From positions 25,415-89,414 of IMG/VR virus record IMGVR_UViG_3300037148_000025: a stretch of DNA of 64,000 bases. One strand, 5' to 3'. A model generated the notes under the pieces. The model did no database searches. It was given only the letters and a program-made list of their open reading frames with translations, and was not told the DNA's origin. Source of the stretch: a virus. Positions 17,632 through 26,402 of this stretch are shown piece after piece (the first letter of the stretch is position 1; each line of letters begins with the position of its first letter). The position numbers and the translations under genes are program-made.

Positions 17632-17910
17632 ATGAACCGCGAATGTATAAGTCCGGGTGGAGGAGTATACCCAATCACAGGTGATGCGACTTCAACGGCA
17701 GGTTCTCCTATAGTGAGAGTTGTTGGATTACAGGGAACTCCTGTTGCGAATGCGGGGTTATACTCAGGGCAAGTATTACAATATAGTGCGGACGAAAATT
17801 CATGGGTTCCTGTTTTGGAGGCGCAGATTTTATGCAATGGTGTTGCAATCTCGGATGACCCTAATATTAGTGTGAATGTAGTGAAGCCTGTTCTAGTAAA
17901 TGGAGTTTAA
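17632..17910 (+). CDS. Small tail protein
   Basis: 92 residues, beta-rich, Gly/Val/Pro-containing, no membrane segment. It has AAGGAGAATTT before the ATG and lies 2 bases ahead of the next gene in the fibre cluster. Likely a minor fibre or tail-tip component; no family recognised. Confidence 0.55.
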   Translation: MNRECISPGGGVYPITGDATSTAGSPIVRVVGLQGTPVANAGLYSGQVLQYSADENSWVPVLEAQILCNGVAISDDPNISVNVVKPVLVNGV

Positions 17911-17912
17911 GT

Positions 17913-18554
17913 ATGTCTATAAATTTGAATAATAATCTTCCTGCTCCCCCAACTGGAGGAACAAATGTAAATTTTCAGGAAGATGGCAGTGGAAATGTCA
18001 GTGCATATGTTGGTCTTGCTTCAAACAAGATTATAACTGCTCCGGTTGTGAAGTCATATGTGCTGTCGGCTGCTGCGACTGCGGCAGGAGGCTCTACGGT
18101 TTATACAGGGACAATTGTTGTTCCTGTAAACAGTTTAGTAGGATTGCTTTTCACAGTTTCCGGTTTCGTAGCCACTCCTGCAAATAACGGTACGTTTCTT
18201 TGCACCGCGAATAATGGGACCACCACAATTACCCTTGCAAATACGGCGGGGGTTTTTGAGGTTCAGGCAGCGGCGGCGATTTCCGGCTCTCTTATCCTTG
18301 ATTGTAGCCTTGGCAACAGCTTCTTTGTTAACGTGACTGCACCTATAACAAGCATGAGTATAACCAACCCGACAGATGGGCAGGAGATTACGATACTCTG
18401 GCAGCAAGATGTTACCGGACACGCTGTAGCAGTTGCTGGTAACCTATTAGGGACATTTAGTGTCACACTCACGGCAAACAAACATAGTTGTTATAAGTGG
18501 ACGTACAATTTAGCGGATACTAATTGGTATTTAATTAATTCTAATAATATGTAA
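17913..18554 (+). CDS. Tail protein carrying the shared 75-residue beta module
   Basis: 213 residues. Residues 49-124 are a clear copy of the module seen twice in the decoration protein: STVYTGTIV, NSLVGLLFTV, ANNGTFLCTANNGTTTITLAN. The C-terminal 80 residues (SITNPTDGQEITILWQQDVTGH, then YKWTYNLADTNWYL) resemble a common phage fibre end domain. Probably a short fibre or adhesin. Confidence 0.55.
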   Translation: MSINLNNNLPAPPTGGTNVNFQEDGSGNVSAYVGLASNKIITAPVVKSYVLSAAATAAGGSTVYTGTIVVPVNSLVGLLFTVSGFVATPANNGTFLCTANNGTTTITLANTAGVFEVQAAAAISGSLILDCSLGNSFFVNVTAPITSMSITNPTDGQEITILWQQDVTGHAVAVAGNLLGTFSVTLTANKHSCYKWTYNLADTNWYLINSNNM

Positions 18555-18565
18555 GGAGAAAAAAA

Positions 18566-19315
18566 ATGTCATTTGATAAGATTTTTTATGGACCGCCTAA
18601 TAGTGGTGCTCATGGTATTGGAGCATTAGGAGTAGATATTTCTAGCAAATCGTTGTATGTCTCAACAAGAAACGGTTGGGAACTGGCTGCTTCTGCAAAT
18701 CCACCAATAGCGACTGATTCCGCATTAGGTGTGGTAGAGCCTGATGGGACAACAATTACAGTTACAAGCGGTGGAGTGATTTCAGCCGTTGGCGGCGGGG
18801 GTAGCGGAGCATTGACACAGATCGGGAAGGTTGTGGTTGGTTCTCCTGTCCCAAGTATTGCTTTCAATGCTATACCGGGAAGCTATACTAACCTGCAACT
18901 TATTATCAACGGACAGAGCAGTTCTAACGTCGGTTCACAGGATGATGTTCATGCAACTTTCAATTCCGATAGCAGTGCTGATTATGATATGACATTTCTT
19001 GTGGGCAATGGTAGTTCTGCGGTAAGTTCACAGCTAACTGCTCAAGATTATTTTATTGTTGCTACACTTAATAATGTGGCAACAACAGGAAAAGCGGGGT
19101 GTGTAAACTGCTTAATTTTGTCGTATACAGGGACAGCATTCTACAAAGAGATAATGTGCAATCAGCATTTTTGGAATGCGGGCTCATTTTTGCAACCAAT
19201 GCTAGTTTCTGCGGATTGGAACAGCACGGATGCAATCACCAGTATTTCACTTGTGCTAAATAGCGGTAGCAATTTTGTGGCAGGAACGACAGCGACTCTT
19301 TATGGGATGCAGTAA
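18566..19315 (+). CDS. Tail fibre protein
   Basis: 249 residues. Around residues 50-80 it has the fibre hinge repeat ALGVVEPDGTTITVTSGGVIS followed by a glycine stretch, shared with the next gene. The C-terminal 160 residues form a beta-sandwich-like receptor-binding domain (IPGSYTNLQLIINGQ, then GTTATLYGMQ). Strong AAGGAG ribosome binding site. Confidence 0.65.
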   Translation: MSFDKIFYGPPNSGAHGIGALGVDISSKSLYVSTRNGWELAASANPPIATDSALGVVEPDGTTITVTSGGVISAVGGGGSGALTQIGKVVVGSPVPSIAFNAIPGSYTNLQLIINGQSSSNVGSQDDVHATFNSDSSADYDMTFLVGNGSSAVSSQLTAQDYFIVATLNNVATTGKAGCVNCLILSYTGTAFYKEIMCNQHFWNAGSFLQPMLVSADWNSTDAITSISLVLNSGSNFVAGTTATLYGMQ

Positions 19316-19355
19316 TAATTTTTCAGGATTTCACAGGTAGACCGGGGATTGTAAA

Positions 19356-19919
19356 ATGACAAAATGTAACGTGAACGGAATAAATGAAATCGATTTTACT
19401 TTCCCCGGAGCCAGTGCTGTAACAGTTAATGCCGGAGTTGCATCTCTTACAGTGTCTGAGCCTTCTGGTACTGCAAATGAAGTTATGGCTACACCGAATG
19501 GAAGTTCGGGTGTAGCCTCTTTACGCGCAATAGCTCCTACTGATTTACCAATTGCAACCACTTTAGCATTAGGCGTAGTTGAGCCGGACGGAACGACAAT
19601 TACTATCACAGGCGCAGGAGTTATTTCATCCGTTGGAGGGGGCGGAAGCAGTGTTTCTGTAGTTACCAAGACAGCTAATTATACGGCTGTGAACGGGAAT
19701 CTTGTACTTTGTAACACGACATCTGCAAGCTTCACTGTGACACTTCCTGCTCCTACACTGGATTCTACGGTATCAGTCAAGAAGATTTCAAGTGATGTAA
19801 ATACAGTGACTATAAGCCCGTCTTCTGGTTTGATTGAGGGTGTGGCTACGATGACGATCACAACTCTAGGTGATTGCATGGACCTTGCCGCAGATGGAAC
19901 AAATTTTTGGATTATCTAG
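19356..19919 (+). CDS. Tail fibre protein
   Basis: 187 residues with the same LGVVEPDGTTITITGAGVIS hinge near residue 70 and a short C-terminal domain (FTVTLPAPTLDSTVSVKK, then MDLAADGTNFWII) that is a common terminal cap in phage fibres. It is likely an alternative or accessory fibre next to the 18566 and 19934 products. Confidence 0.6.
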   Translation: MTKCNVNGINEIDFTFPGASAVTVNAGVASLTVSEPSGTANEVMATPNGSSGVASLRAIAPTDLPIATTLALGVVEPDGTTITITGAGVISSVGGGGSSVSVVTKTANYTAVNGNLVLCNTTSASFTVTLPAPTLDSTVSVKKISSDVNTVTISPSSGLIEGVATMTITTLGDCMDLAADGTNFWII

Positions 19920-19933
19920 TCAGGAGCAATTGA

Positions 19934-22300
19934 ATGAGCAACTTTGGCGGAATAAAAATTGAAGATGGAGCAGGGAACCCGATAGTATCGACGAGTGGTG
20001 CGCTTAATGTGAATGTCACAAATTCTTCGACGATTGGTGTACTAACGGCGGAAGCGTCGGGGGGTGCTGCTCCGGGAGCGACTTTCAATGGTTCTACAAA
20101 TATAGCGATTGACTACCACACTGTAGGGGCTGATGTGGCGGGTGCGGCGGCGGCAGTGACGCTGAGCGGTTTAGGGGGAGTTCCAACTAGTACTACGGTC
20201 AATGGTCATGCACTTAGCAGCAATGTCACAGTTTCAGCATCAGATATTACAACGGGTACTTTACCTCATGCACAGTTACCAACACTTTTGTCTGGAGATA
20301 TTCCTGCTAATGCGGCAAACACTTCGGGCACAGCATCCAATCTTAGTGGAACGCCAACTTTACCCTCTGGTACGAAGGCAGCTACACAGACTACAGGTGA
20401 TAATACAGCAGACCTTGCAACCGATGCTTTTGTAAATGCATCCATAACTGCATTGTCTCTTGGAACTGCTTCTACAAAGGCAACATCCTATTTCCAGACA
20501 GCACTTACTAACCCAGTTACAGGACCGGGCAGCGGTGCAACCGTTGGTCATCTAGCAGTTATGGGAAACACTTCAGGGACAAGTATCACCGACGGAGGGG
20601 CAGTTCCTGTAGGAACAGTTACTCTTAGCGGTTCTCCAGTTAGTCCTAATATTGCAGCATTCTCCTCATCTAGTGCAATAACGGCAGCTACTTCAGCCAA
20701 CATCCAGACAGCCATTGGTGCGAGTGTATATGATACCAGTGGAGCAGCAGCTACAGCACAAAGTAATGCAGAAACTTTCGCAGCTAACGCCAGCAATATA
20801 TCGTCTGGCACAGTTGGTATAGCATACCTGCCTACCGGAACTAGTTCAAGCACTGTAGTAAAAGGCGGAACAATTACAGCGGCTGGACCCATTGGAAGCA
20901 CAACAGCAATTCCCATATTAACATATAATGCAGCCGGACAGTTGACGGCGGTAACCACCGCTACCCCCGCCGTGAGTGCAGTTGCTGGTAAATCATTAAC
21001 AGGAAGTGGTGCGTCTATTCCTACGGGTCCAACATCTTCCACAAATGGAGATTTAGTTAGCTTTACTGGTGCAGCGGGTCAGATTGCCGATAGCGGTATT
21101 GTAGCCAGCAATGTTCCCTTGCTTAATGCAGCGAATTCGTTTACCAACGCCGGTACTACTACATTTCAGCAGGGTTCGTCTGGTATCGCCCTTGATGCCA
21201 CGACCCAGACCGTCGGCACGACGTATGGGACTGGGGGGTATTTAATCATCAACGCAGAAGGTCCGACATCGACAACTGGCGCATCAATATTTTTGGGTGG
21301 AAGCGCTCGTAGTGACGCAAATAAAAACGCGATCACGTTCAACGAAAACAACACAGAGTACGCACGGATTGATGGGAATTATACTGGGCATACGGCGGGC
21401 AACGTCGGCATCGGGACGACGGCACCAGGTCAAAAGCTGGATGTTTCAGGCAACATCAATGTAAACACCAACGGCACTCCTGCTCTCATTTCTACTTTCA
21501 AACCAACTTCTACTTCAGGAAACAACATCTTCATCGGTGGAGGTGGACAGAGTTCAGTGTATGACGGCACAAATGTATATACGGGTTCATATAATACGGC
21601 GGTAGGTATGAATGCTCTCCAGTCCAACACGACAGGCTACTACAACTCTGCGCAGGGGGTCGGAGCCCTTTACTCCAACACGACAGGCTACTACAACTCT
21701 GCGCAGGGGGTCAGTGCCCTTTACTCCAACACGACAGGCTACTACAACTCTGCGCAGGGGGCCATCGCCCTTCAATCCAACACGACAGGCTACTACAACT
21801 CTGCGCAGGGGGCCATCGCCCTTCAATTCAACACGACAGGCAGCAGCAACTCCGCGCAGGGGGCCGGAGCCCTTTACTCCAACACGACAGGCAGCAGCAA
21901 CTCCGCGCAGGGGGTCAGTGCCCTTTACTCCAACACGACAGGCAGCAGAAACTCCGCGCAGGGGTACCAGGCTGGCTACAATTCTGATGTCGCACTACAA
22001 ACAATGACCAACAGCACCTTCCTTGGTTATGGTGCTAACTCATCGGTAGACGGAATAACCAACTCAATGGCTCTTGGTAACGGTGCTCAGGTAACGGCAA
22101 GCAATCAGGTAGTTTTGGGAAATAGTGCGGTAACGAAGACGTTATTAAACGGCAACGTCGGCATCGGGACAACAACGCCGAACAGTCCTTTAGCTGTAGT
22201 TGGTCTTCCGTTATATTCAACTAATGCTCTTGCCATAGCAGGTGGACTTGCAGTAGGAGATTTTTACAGAGTCGCTGGTGTAGTATCAGTGGTCTATTAA
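19934..22300 (+). CDS. Long tail fibre with YadA-head-like repeats
   Basis: 788 residues. The first 400 residues are Thr/Ser/Ala/Gly-rich fibre shaft. NVGIGTTAPGQKLDVSG then introduces seven 17-residue NTTGYYNSAQG repeats that resemble trimeric adhesin heads. A second NVGIGTTTPNSPLAVVG strand leads to a compact end (LAIAGGLAVGDFYRVAGVV). No S74 chaperone domain is present. DNA from about 21170 to 22160 is more GC-rich than its surroundings, which suggests a tip acquired by recombination. Likely receptor binding. Confidence 0.75.
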   Translation: MSNFGGIKIEDGAGNPIVSTSGALNVNVTNSSTIGVLTAEASGGAAPGATFNGSTNIAIDYHTVGADVAGAAAAVTLSGLGGVPTSTTVNGHALSSNVTVSASDITTGTLPHAQLPTLLSGDIPANAANTSGTASNLSGTPTLPSGTKAATQTTGDNTADLATDAFVNASITALSLGTASTKATSYFQTALTNPVTGPGSGATVGHLAVMGNTSGTSITDGGAVPVGTVTLSGSPVSPNIAAFSSSSAITAATSANIQTAIGASVYDTSGAAATAQSNAETFAANASNISSGTVGIAYLPTGTSSSTVVKGGTITAAGPIGSTTAIPILTYNAAGQLTAVTTATPAVSAVAGKSLTGSGASIPTGPTSSTNGDLVSFTGAAGQIADSGIVASNVPLLNAANSFTNAGTTTFQQGSSGIALDATTQTVGTTYGTGGYLIINAEGPTSTTGASIFLGGSARSDANKNAITFNENNTEYARIDGNYTGHTAGNVGIGTTAPGQKLDVSGNINVNTNGTPALISTFKPTSTSGNNIFIGGGGQSSVYDGTNVYTGSYNTAVGMNALQSNTTGYYNSAQGVGALYSNTTGYYNSAQGVSALYSNTTGYYNSAQGAIALQSNTTGYYNSAQGAIALQFNTTGSSNSAQGAGALYSNTTGSSNSAQGVSALYSNTTGSRNSAQGYQAGYNSDVALQTMTNSTFLGYGANSSVDGITNSMALGNGAQVTASNQVVLGNSAVTKTLLNGNVGIGTTTPNSPLAVVGLPLYSTNALAIAGGLAVGDFYRVAGVVSVVY
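21614..21970 (+). repeat. Seven tandem 51-bp repeats in the fibre gene
   Basis: The unit encodes A-L-x-S-N-T-T-G-x-x-N-S-A-Q-G-x-x. Copies 1-4 carry YY and copies 5-7 SS or SR at the variable pair; positions 3, 16 and 17 also vary. Near-identical DNA units favour copy number change by slippage or recombination. Confidence 0.9.
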
Positions 22301-22325
22301 GTTTTTTCAAGAAGTTAAGGAATTT

Positions 22326-22790
22326 ATGATTACGAGTCGGTTTATTAATCCTGATGATTATCCTCTTTTGAAAGAAAGCTTGGCGGCAGACGAATATCAT
22401 AGGAATACTCCGTTGGATTTTTTTATTGAAGCCAACACAGTGTGTTCTGTATTCTCAGATGAAGCTGGTCCTGTTCTATTTGTGAGGGGCCATCCATTGT
22501 TTAACACTGAAGACACTAGTTGGTACATGGTGCGCCTTGACATCCAGTTCTTGAATAACCGAGATGCTAAACGAAACATGAGGGTAATGCTTGAAGGGTT
22601 TCCTATTCTAGAGGCACGAGCTAAAGAGAACGGCTTCAGGGGTTTTCTTTTTGAGAGCATAGTCCCACTTCTCAGAAAATTCTGTATTAAGCGGCTCGGC
22701 TTCGAAGTTTTTGATGAGCAGTTCTTGGTAAAGTATTTACAGGAAGATGCAGTTCGAGAAGTTGACAAAGTGTCAGAGGGTGTGCTATAA
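22326..22790 (+). CDS. GNAT-like acetyltransferase-fold protein
   Basis: 154 residues. The pattern FINPDDYPLLKES, then VCSVFSDEAGPVLFVRGHP, LDIQFLNNRDAKRNMRVMLEG and FESIVPLLRKFCIKRLGFEVF resembles small phage GNAT-like proteins that sit next to ejection-protein genes. The usual acetyl-CoA loop (Q/RxxGxG/A) is not evident, so catalysis is uncertain. Its stop overlaps the next start (TAATG). Confidence 0.5.
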   Translation: MITSRFINPDDYPLLKESLAADEYHRNTPLDFFIEANTVCSVFSDEAGPVLFVRGHPLFNTEDTSWYMVRLDIQFLNNRDAKRNMRVMLEGFPILEARAKENGFRGFLFESIVPLLRKFCIKRLGFEVFDEQFLVKYLQEDAVREVDKVSEGVL

Positions 22791-23488
22791 TGAAAATATA
22801 CAGAAAGTTGGAATACTCGCTAGTCGGTACAGAATACGTTCTTATGAATAGCGAGTGGTTTGATTATTTTGGTCCGGTAGAGAAGATGTGTGGGGCGACG
22901 GCAGCACAGACTGGCATACAAAATTCACAGATTGGTTTTATGAGCCAGTTGCAGTCGCAGGCAAGCACCGTGTTTGGTAATTCTTCTACTGTTTTTAGTA
23001 GTCTAATGAAGACATTTGCCCCAATTGTTCAAGCTGGTCCAGATCAGCAAGGATTTTCTCCGACCTTGAATGCCAATTTGAATTCTCAGGCTATCACACA
23101 AACGGCGCAGGGCTATAAAAATGCTAAAGCAGCTGTAGGCAATGAGGAAGCAGCTATTGGGGGAGGAAACACATCGTTGCCAAATGGGGCGACTATTGGA
23201 GCCGATGTTAACCTTGCATCTAGTGCAGCTAACCAGACATCCTCGGAACTAAGTCAGATCACCCAAGCGAACTATGCACAAGGTAATAAGAACTATACGT
23301 CAGCTGTTGGTGGGGAAGAGGCACTTCCGGGAGTATTTACACCGGCGAGTGGGGCGGCAGGAGAAGCAACCGGGGCGGGTGAAGCGGCAGGTAGCATGGC
23401 TAATCAAATTTCTTCGGAGAATAGCAGTTGGGTAGGAGCAGTAACAGGTGCTCTCGGTTCAGCAGCCGGTGCAGCCGCAAAGATGTAA
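22790..23488 (+). CDS. Putative internal virion protein (small)
   Basis: 232 residues. After an N-terminal 35 residues the protein is Ala/Gln/Ser/Gly-rich helix (YKNAKAAVGNEEAAIGGG), typical of the small ejection protein that precedes the transglycosylase and the giant internal protein in T7-like phages (gp14 role). Function by gene order and composition. Confidence 0.55.
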   Translation: MKIYRKLEYSLVGTEYVLMNSEWFDYFGPVEKMCGATAAQTGIQNSQIGFMSQLQSQASTVFGNSSTVFSSLMKTFAPIVQAGPDQQGFSPTLNANLNSQAITQTAQGYKNAKAAVGNEEAAIGGGNTSLPNGATIGADVNLASSAANQTSSELSQITQANYAQGNKNYTSAVGGEEALPGVFTPASGAAGEATGAGEAAGSMANQISSENSSWVGAVTGALGSAAGAAAKM

Positions 23489-23537
23489 AAAGATGTAAGT
23501 TGTTAGTAATATATTAGGGACATTAAGGAAAATAAAT

Positions 23538-26393
23538 ATGCCAACTCCAAGTTCAGCAGTAGTAGATACTCAAGATTCAGCGTCTAGCCCATATCAGGGA
23601 GTGTCAACTCCTCCTCCCGATGGCACGGCGGGAGATGTTGGTAACACATCTGTAGCAACTGCTCCAGCGCAACCGGTGCAAGCTGCACAGCCAACTCAAG
23701 CAGCGCAAGCGACACAGCCAGCGCAGCCAACGCAGGCGACGCAGCCGGGGCAACAGGCACAGCCAGCACAAGACGGCAAACCCTCTCCTGCGTCTAAAAA
23801 CGCTACATCTGTGACTCCTAATGCTCCGGTAAATCCCGCTACTCCTGATCCTTCTCTAGAAGCGTCCAAAAAGACGGCGTCAAGGGTTACAAAAATAGCA
23901 CAAATTTTTACTGGTGGTCCCCGCTATTCCTATACGGTTGATGACTCTGGAAAGACGATAAAAACTGAGGTTCCCGTTAGTGGGAAGCATTTAGGTCTTG
24001 CTATTGCTATGGAAATGTTATCAGGAGCATTTGCAGGATTGGGAGCAAAGCCGGGTCCGAATTTCTTAGGTAACGCTGGAGCAGCCGGTCTTCAAAAAGG
24101 TGAGGAAATTGCAGGTCAGAGACAGCAACAGGATCAAGCAGCACAAAAACAGGCACAGGAAGATTTTGCAAATAAAGCACAAGTGACTGAGACAAACCTT
24201 AGAATGTACTCTATGGCTCGTACTGTGGGGAATATGGAGGAAGAATCAACCGATAAGTATATTGGTCAGTATACTCCAACCTTGAACTTGCTTAAAGAGA
24301 AGGCTCCTAACTTCATCGAAGGTCCGGTTAAGTATAGTGATTTTGCAAAGTACAATGTAACGGCGGATAATGCAATTCCATTTATGCGTGTTGCACGTTT
24401 GGGGTCAGACGGTAAACAGGTGAAGAATGCCCAAGGTGTACCACAATGGGATGTTGATTACTACATTGTGAAACCCGGACTAAAACTTACTAATTTGTTC
24501 ACAAAAGACGACATGGCTACAGCAAAAGAAATGGGATTGTCATGGGCAGGAAACGACTCAGTGATGACATCTCCAATCGAGTTAGCTAATTTCTTAAATA
24601 TTAAGTCAAAGCTTGCTAGCTGGAATGTTGGTAATGCTAAAGTTGCTAGTATGTTTAAAGAGGGAGATGCAGCGGGACAGAATCCTCAAGGAAGTTCGGT
24701 AACTCCTACGAAGTCTCCTGAAATTAAAGACCCAAAAATTTCCTCATTAGCTGAAACAGCGGCTACGACTAATGGAGTTCGTCCCGAATATGTAAAGGCT
24801 TTGATTACACAAGAGAGCCACGGTAATCCGAATGCTGTAAGTCCTACAGGAGCCAAAGGTCTGATGCAGCTTACCCCATCTATGGGAAACTTGTATCCTA
24901 AAAATCCATTTGATCCAGAGCAGAATGTGAATGCTGGTACGGCATACCTTTCTCAATTATTGAAGACCTATAAGGATGATCCTAAAAAAGCTTTTGCAGC
25001 TTATTATAGTGGTCCTTCTGCGATTGGCCCCAATGGAGAAATACAAGATACCGCCCAACACTCTGCGGAAAATACACAGAATTATGTTAATAGTGTGTCG
25101 AGTATGGTTGGTTTGGGAGAGAAACCATCACCTAACCCAAATGCTGTTCCTAATGCGGCCCCGGCTAATAGATTGTCGTTAGAACAATGGAATGCCAAGA
25201 ACCCTACTACAGGTTCAGATATGGAAGCTTTTATGGGAGCTATGAACGGGCTTACATCCGACAAAGCTGATATGATTGGTGACGCACTTGCTCATCTTCA
25301 TTCTACAGGAAATGACTCAGCGGCTAATAATATTGCCGCATTTATGAATCAAGGAAATCCTGATTTTATTCGTGATCACGACGATGCGCTTACTGCGCAG
25401 CGTTTGCAGGAAAAATCTGATGTAGGAGTGAAAGCAGCAGAAGAGAAAGCTAACTTTAAAGCAGCGAGTGATGCAAAAATATCATCTGCTCAGCAGGCAT
25501 TTTTAGTTCCTCCTGATAATTTCAAATTTGATCCTAAAGTTTTTGATATGAATTCCGTTGATGCCAAAGCTGCACTGATTAAGCAGGGAGTCAAGATTCC
25601 GTTTAACTTTGATGCCCTGTGGTTAGTAGGACACCTTAAAGCACCAATAAGCACCATTCTTCCAGTGAGAACAGCGCAGAAATTTTCTCCCAATGAAATG
25701 GATGCTCAAACGGGTGCGTCATACATCAATGAGTTTATTAATCCTGGATATGACCAAAAGAATTATATACCGGCTCAGAAAGTACTTGCTGAGAATGCAT
25801 CTGGAAACTCTAAGAATGGCATGGCTATTCAGAATGCTGGAGTGGCTGCGCAGCATTTAACTAATTTAGAGCAGGCAGCTAGAGCAATGAATGGCGATTT
25901 AACTACAATGCCCTATCTAAACTCCCTAATAAATACTTATCATTTCCAGACCGGCGCATCTCCGGTTGTAATTTATAATGCAATTCTTCCAATTGCAATT
26001 CAAGAGGCCAGCAAGGTAAGTGCAGGCGGGGCGGTTCCATATGAAGATCAGGTAAAGAAGAATGAAGATAACTTTAAGGGTGCTCTTACTTTAGCACAGA
26101 AAGAAGGGGCTATCGAGGCTGTAACTAAACTGATGTATGGAAGAATTAGCGCAATTGATGAAAATACTTATGATATTACTCAGACGCATTTAATCAATGT
26201 TCCCAGTGGAGCAACTAAAATTTTTAAAAACTATGGGTTAGACACGCCGTGGGAGAAAAGCGGGGCCGGGCAACAACAACAATTTAAACCCAATGATACT
26301 TCTCAATATGCACAGATAAGCAAGTCCGGTAAAATTGGCATGGATGGTTCGGGTCATAAGTATATTATCGCAACGGGTCAACCGACGCAGTAA
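23538..26393 (+). CDS. Internal virion protein with lytic transglycosylase domain
   Basis: 951 residues. A Gln/Ala/Pro-rich N-terminus (25-95) leads to a helical region. An SLT domain at about 405-525 has ALITQESHGNPNAVS (catalytic Glu 426), GAKGLMQLTP and FAAYYSGPSA. The C-terminal 400 residues are unassigned helix. It would cut glycan strands as the phage extends its ejection conduit through the peptidoglycan. It lies between the small and giant ejection protein genes. Confidence 0.85.
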   Translation: MPTPSSAVVDTQDSASSPYQGVSTPPPDGTAGDVGNTSVATAPAQPVQAAQPTQAAQATQPAQPTQATQPGQQAQPAQDGKPSPASKNATSVTPNAPVNPATPDPSLEASKKTASRVTKIAQIFTGGPRYSYTVDDSGKTIKTEVPVSGKHLGLAIAMEMLSGAFAGLGAKPGPNFLGNAGAAGLQKGEEIAGQRQQQDQAAQKQAQEDFANKAQVTETNLRMYSMARTVGNMEEESTDKYIGQYTPTLNLLKEKAPNFIEGPVKYSDFAKYNVTADNAIPFMRVARLGSDGKQVKNAQGVPQWDVDYYIVKPGLKLTNLFTKDDMATAKEMGLSWAGNDSVMTSPIELANFLNIKSKLASWNVGNAKVASMFKEGDAAGQNPQGSSVTPTKSPEIKDPKISSLAETAATTNGVRPEYVKALITQESHGNPNAVSPTGAKGLMQLTPSMGNLYPKNPFDPEQNVNAGTAYLSQLLKTYKDDPKKAFAAYYSGPSAIGPNGEIQDTAQHSAENTQNYVNSVSSMVGLGEKPSPNPNAVPNAAPANRLSLEQWNAKNPTTGSDMEAFMGAMNGLTSDKADMIGDALAHLHSTGNDSAANNIAAFMNQGNPDFIRDHDDALTAQRLQEKSDVGVKAAEEKANFKAASDAKISSAQQAFLVPPDNFKFDPKVFDMNSVDAKAALIKQGVKIPFNFDALWLVGHLKAPISTILPVRTAQKFSPNEMDAQTGASYINEFINPGYDQKNYIPAQKVLAENASGNSKNGMAIQNAGVAAQHLTNLEQAARAMNGDLTTMPYLNSLINTYHFQTGASPVVIYNAILPIAIQEASKVSAGGAVPYEDQVKKNEDNFKGALTLAQKEGAIEAVTKLMYGRISAIDENTYDITQTHLINVPSGATKIFKNYGLDTPWEKSGAGQQQQFKPNDTSQYAQISKSGKIGMDGSGHKYIIATGQPTQ

Positions 26394-26402
26394 GGAGATT
26401 AA

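Noticed and set aside
20548-21042. Minus-strand frame of 164 codons in the fibre shaft
   Set aside because: Low-complexity complement of the Ala/Thr-rich fibre, no start signal, no known pattern.
21587-22007. Long antisense and alternate-frame ORFs over the fibre repeats
   Set aside because: They mirror the tandem 51-bp repeats, lack ribosome binding sites and show repeated Arg/Thr-rich text typical of frame shadows.
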